From Bog-532 sp963732345 (GTDB taxonomy: Bacteria > Actinomycetota > Actinomycetes > Streptosporangiales > Streptosporangiaceae): a stretch of 64,000 nucleotides of DNA. Numbering within the stretch: position 1 is the stretch's first letter; each line of letters begins with the position of its first letter. The notes beneath the pieces were generated by a model. It was not told the origin of the DNA. It did no database searches and worked only from the letters and a program-made list of their open reading frames with translations. The stretch covers positions 62,001 to 126,000 of the forward strand of contig CAVSZI010000014.1 in the NCBI GenBank assembly GCA_963732345.1. Direction: 5' to 3'. Made by a program: the position numbers and the translations under genes. Positions 63,001 through 64,000 of this stretch are shown here, in pieces.

Positions 63001-63117
63001 CGCCTCCAGCGCCGGGCCGTCCAGGAAGAAGAACTTCTCCAGCTCCTCGGGCGTCGGGTCCGCCACGAACGCCCCGTACCGGGCAGCCTGCTCGGACGAC
63101 AAGTACTCATATGCCAC
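60010..63117 (-). CDS. tnpA: Tn3-family transposase
   Basis: This 1035-aa DDE transposase has normal length for the family (about 1000 aa). The N-terminal region starts YLSSEQAARYGAFVADPTPEELEKFFFLD. Catalytic residues are recognisable: first Asp in ASADGMRFVVPV, second Asp in IITTDQGSYSDIVYG, and Glu in RGMENQLGALGLGLNAITWWN near the C-terminus, followed by ARLSPLGFEHIN. It is oriented toward the interior from the right end, 108 bp from the right inverted repeat. It appears intact. Confidence 0.97.
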   Translation of the reverse strand: MAYEYLSSEQAARYGAFVADPTPEELEKFFFLDGPALEAVRSKRRRHNRLGWSIQWGTVRMLGTFLTELDPVGVPQVVIDYAAEQLGIDDPSCVKLYPERLQTQYEHAWEIRDLLGYRDFDDAEAEVTAFIASRVAKTRDSRRDLFDRAALWLIENRVLLPGISTLSRLVTEVRRPVLEAINEQVVAGAPVHMRRELIGTLEVPDGKKVSTLEWMRTPVTKLSGTGMLDALDRSSYVLGLGTGAVDVSGVAPVKLAELAAYGMNAKAPKIRQLKGARQVATLLSTVRELEGSSVDDALLLFDLLMATKLLAWAARAGNKEKLKNLPKLRVAAARMAAAWKIALGTPQEAGDKAATMPEVMSAVEQVVSRDKLAAAVETVFALLPASAEAGAEDDNDLEWRAELVDRYATVRPFIELLASVVPWGCTAAGTPVVAALRALPALMARKKPGAEHVREFDELITGSWRRLVFANPRLEAPLIDRPAYTFCVLEALHTGLRRRDVYAVGADKWGDPRGRLIEPRLWVAERPTILTALGLPADPRQHLTELAETLEGAYKQVAAGMAANPAAEIKAGKLHLSRLEAAPPPVGFQAVHDAVAAMLPRIDYPELILEVNGRTGFLDAIPHISGSQARRDDLDISLAALLVARSCNVGLIPVVKAGVPALTQHRLIGTEKGYFHGEGISAASASLVDSQGRIDITADWGGGLVASADGMRFVVPVRSLHARPSPLYFGVGKRPRGATWLNTVSDKVMGLGGLLVPGTLRDSLYILDAIHRLDAAEHPEIITTDQGSYSDIVYGMFAVCGYQFAPRHADITDTQMWWIDTAMLEGELTTNARDSNGWGAFNGLQLRRVSLPAIVHHWDDMLRVAGSLATGQVRAYDLIKMMTADGRTTGLGSAFASYGRIFKSLHLLQLIHVEEYRRMIGSQLNTGESRHFLGRRVFFGNLGRLMRGYERGMENQLGALGLGLNAITWWNSLYIDAAVKKLEAGGLGISPEIRARLSPLGFEHINFHGFYPFNRPDLGGGLRDLRDPGATDQEE

Positions 63118-63225
63118 GAGCCGTGACCGTACGCGCGTAACACACCGCTACCGGTCAGTACGCCCAAAATGCGGCCGAGATATCCAGCCATCAAACCAAT
63201 ATCGCCTCGGACCTGCGGCTCAGTG

Positions 63226-63263
63226 CTTAGAGCTAATACCCGGACGGATAGTCCCAGGACCCC
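63226..63263 (-). repeat. Right terminal inverted repeat (38 bp) of Tn3 element
   Basis: Complementary to 53401-53438 with one mismatch. It is followed by the target duplication CGCAC at 63264-63268. Confidence 0.97.
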
Positions 63264-63353
63264 CGCACCCGGGGCCCGGTGTTCTGCACTGACCGGGCCG
63301 CGGAGCTGTTCACCCAGGCCACCGGTGGGTGGACCCGGCCTGGCTCGCGATGA
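63264..63353 (+). pseudogene. Tyrosine integrase remnant, right part
   Basis: In frame with the left part at 53312-53400 once the transposon is removed: RGPVFCTDRAAELFTQATGG, then a stop. No catalytic HxxR or Tyr block remains. Confidence 0.65.
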
Positions 63354-63384
63354 GCCCGGCCCCCCGGTTCACTGCCGGGGCGGA

Positions 63385-63780
63385 TCACGGTGGTGCTCGC
63401 AGCCTGGACGCGCGGACCGTGGCGGCGTGGTGAGGGCGGTCACCATGGGGCTCGGTGCCGCTGAGCCCGACGGAGCGGCCGCCGTCGATGATGAGCGCCT
63501 GGCCGGTGATGAACATCGTCTGGGGGTCGCCGGCGAAGGCTATCGCCTGGGCGATGTCCTCGGCCTCGGGGAGCCAGGCCTCCCGGGTAGCCGGCGGCGA
63601 GCTGGCTGATTCGCCCGGCGGTCATGCCGGCCAGCATCGGGGCGCGGACCATGCCGGGGGCGATGGCGCTGACCATGATCTGGCGCGGGCCGAGCTCGAT
63701 CGCGAGGGTGCGGGTGAGGCCGGCCTCGCCTGGGAGGCGGGTGAGCCCCTCAGCGGCCCGCTCGGCATCGGCAACCCGTG
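63385..63780 (-). pseudogene. Frameshifted SDR remnant
   Basis: The - strand shows LTRTLAIELGPRQIMVSAIAPGMVRAPMLAGMTAG, the NAG-to-C-terminal part of an SDR. After a frameshift near 63598 it continues as AEDIAQAIAFAGDPQTMFITGQALIIDGG. The N-terminal half with the cofactor site is absent; upstream is an Ala-rich, coiled-coil-like stretch. Non-functional. Confidence 0.75.
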
Positions 63781-63946
63781 CCTGCGCGGCTTCCCGCGCG
63801 GCCCCGGCCGCCTGCTCGACGGCAGCCTTCGCGGCGAGCAGGACAGCGCACCTGAATGTTTGCCTCGCCGGGAGGCTGTTGCCTCACTCACGTAAGACAT
63901 AACCTACGAAGTGGATCAATCCGGCCTCAGCCGGAGGTGGTGAACG

Positions 63947-64000
63947 ATGAGCGAGATGAGCTCTCACTGGCCGGATCCGGTCCCCGTGGTTGAGGGCAGC
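63947..64000 (+). CDS. Start of an unidentified gene, cut by the window edge
   Basis: ATG with CGGAGG eight bases upstream, reading MSEMSSHWPDPVPVVEGS to the end of the window. Too short to identify. Confidence 0.5.
   Translation, partial: MSEMSSHWPDPVPVVEGS

Larger units (their letters stand above)
53401..63263. mobile_element. Complete Tn3-family transposon, 9,863 bp, with TnpA, TnpI-type recombinase and cargo
   Basis: The element is bounded by 38-bp inverted repeats that begin GGGG and end TAAG, the Tn3 pattern. The two ends differ at one position. It is flanked by a perfect 5-bp duplication CGCAC (53396-53400 and 63264-63268). Inside are a transposase with all catalytic residues, a tyrosine recombinase with its own repeat-rich site, an unknown small gene, and four cargo genes. 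Joining the flanks restores an integrase reading frame, which confirms the boundaries and suggests recent insertion. Confidence 0.95.

Overview
The window is high-GC actinomycete DNA. Markers are an RbpA-type RNA polymerase-binding protein, a small acyl-CoA carboxylase epsilon subunit next to its beta subunit, a DUF3817 membrane protein, strongly GC-biased third codon positions and many GTG starts. I cannot name the genus. No tRNA, rRNA or CRISPR array was found by eye.

Region 1 (0.2-13.9 kb) is a phenazine biosynthetic cluster. A long + strand operon carries phzB, phzC, phzD, phzE, a small unknown gene, phzF, phzG, a WrbA-like flavoprotein, and an adenylating enzyme plus an aldehyde dehydrogenase resembling the EhpF/EhpG pair of Pantoea. 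The core genes should convert chorismate to phenazine-1,6-dicarboxylate or phenazine-1-carboxylate. The EhpF/EhpG-like pair should reduce one carboxyl to an aldehyde. A divergent 14-TM MFS exporter sits on the left and a SnoaL-like protein on the right. The promoter, leader and first 22-23 codons of phzB are duplicated about 10.6 kb downstream, where they now form the start of an acetyltransferase gene.

Region 2 (14.0-24.0 kb) has an acyl-CoA carboxylase beta/epsilon pair, a decayed Cys-rich gene, an SDR, and a lysine-degradation locus: kamA divergent from kdd-kamD-kamE-kal. This is most of the anaerobic 3,5-diaminohexanoate route; only Kce was not found. A deletion derivative of a TnpB (IS605/IS607-type) element sits directly in front of kdd.

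Region 3 (24.5-36.1 kb) looks like core chromosome: polyprenol-phosphate mannosyltransferase, RbpA, GlpQ-type phosphodiesterase, two RNA methyltransferase-type genes, small membrane proteins, a second-type adenylate kinase and PRPP synthetase pair, a prolyl oligopeptidase, a P450 and an SDR.

Region 4 (36.4-42.2 kb) is a - strand operon: a small unknown ORF with a strong ribosome binding site, cyanophycinase, cyanophycin synthetase and an ABC exporter. A dedicated exporter beside cyanophycin genes is unexpected.

Region 5 (42.3-53.4 kb) is accessory DNA with intact small operons (Vps62-like/DedA, SRPBCC/ArsR, PadR operon, TetR/epimerase with palindromic operators) among gene remnants (ABC ATPase, DUF2252, antiporter, Tn3 transposase, integrase).

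Region 6 (53,401-63,263) is a complete Tn3-family transposon of 9,863 bp with 38-bp inverted repeats (one mismatch) and a perfect 5-bp target duplication. It encodes TnpA, a TnpI-like tyrosine recombinase with a four-repeat internal recombination site, and an unusual cargo: a nucleotidyltransferase, a NUDIX hydrolase, a sulfotransferase/formylglycine-generating-enzyme fusion and an XRE/peptide-deformylase fusion. It interrupts an integrase remnant. The right edge holds an SDR pseudogene and the start of another gene.
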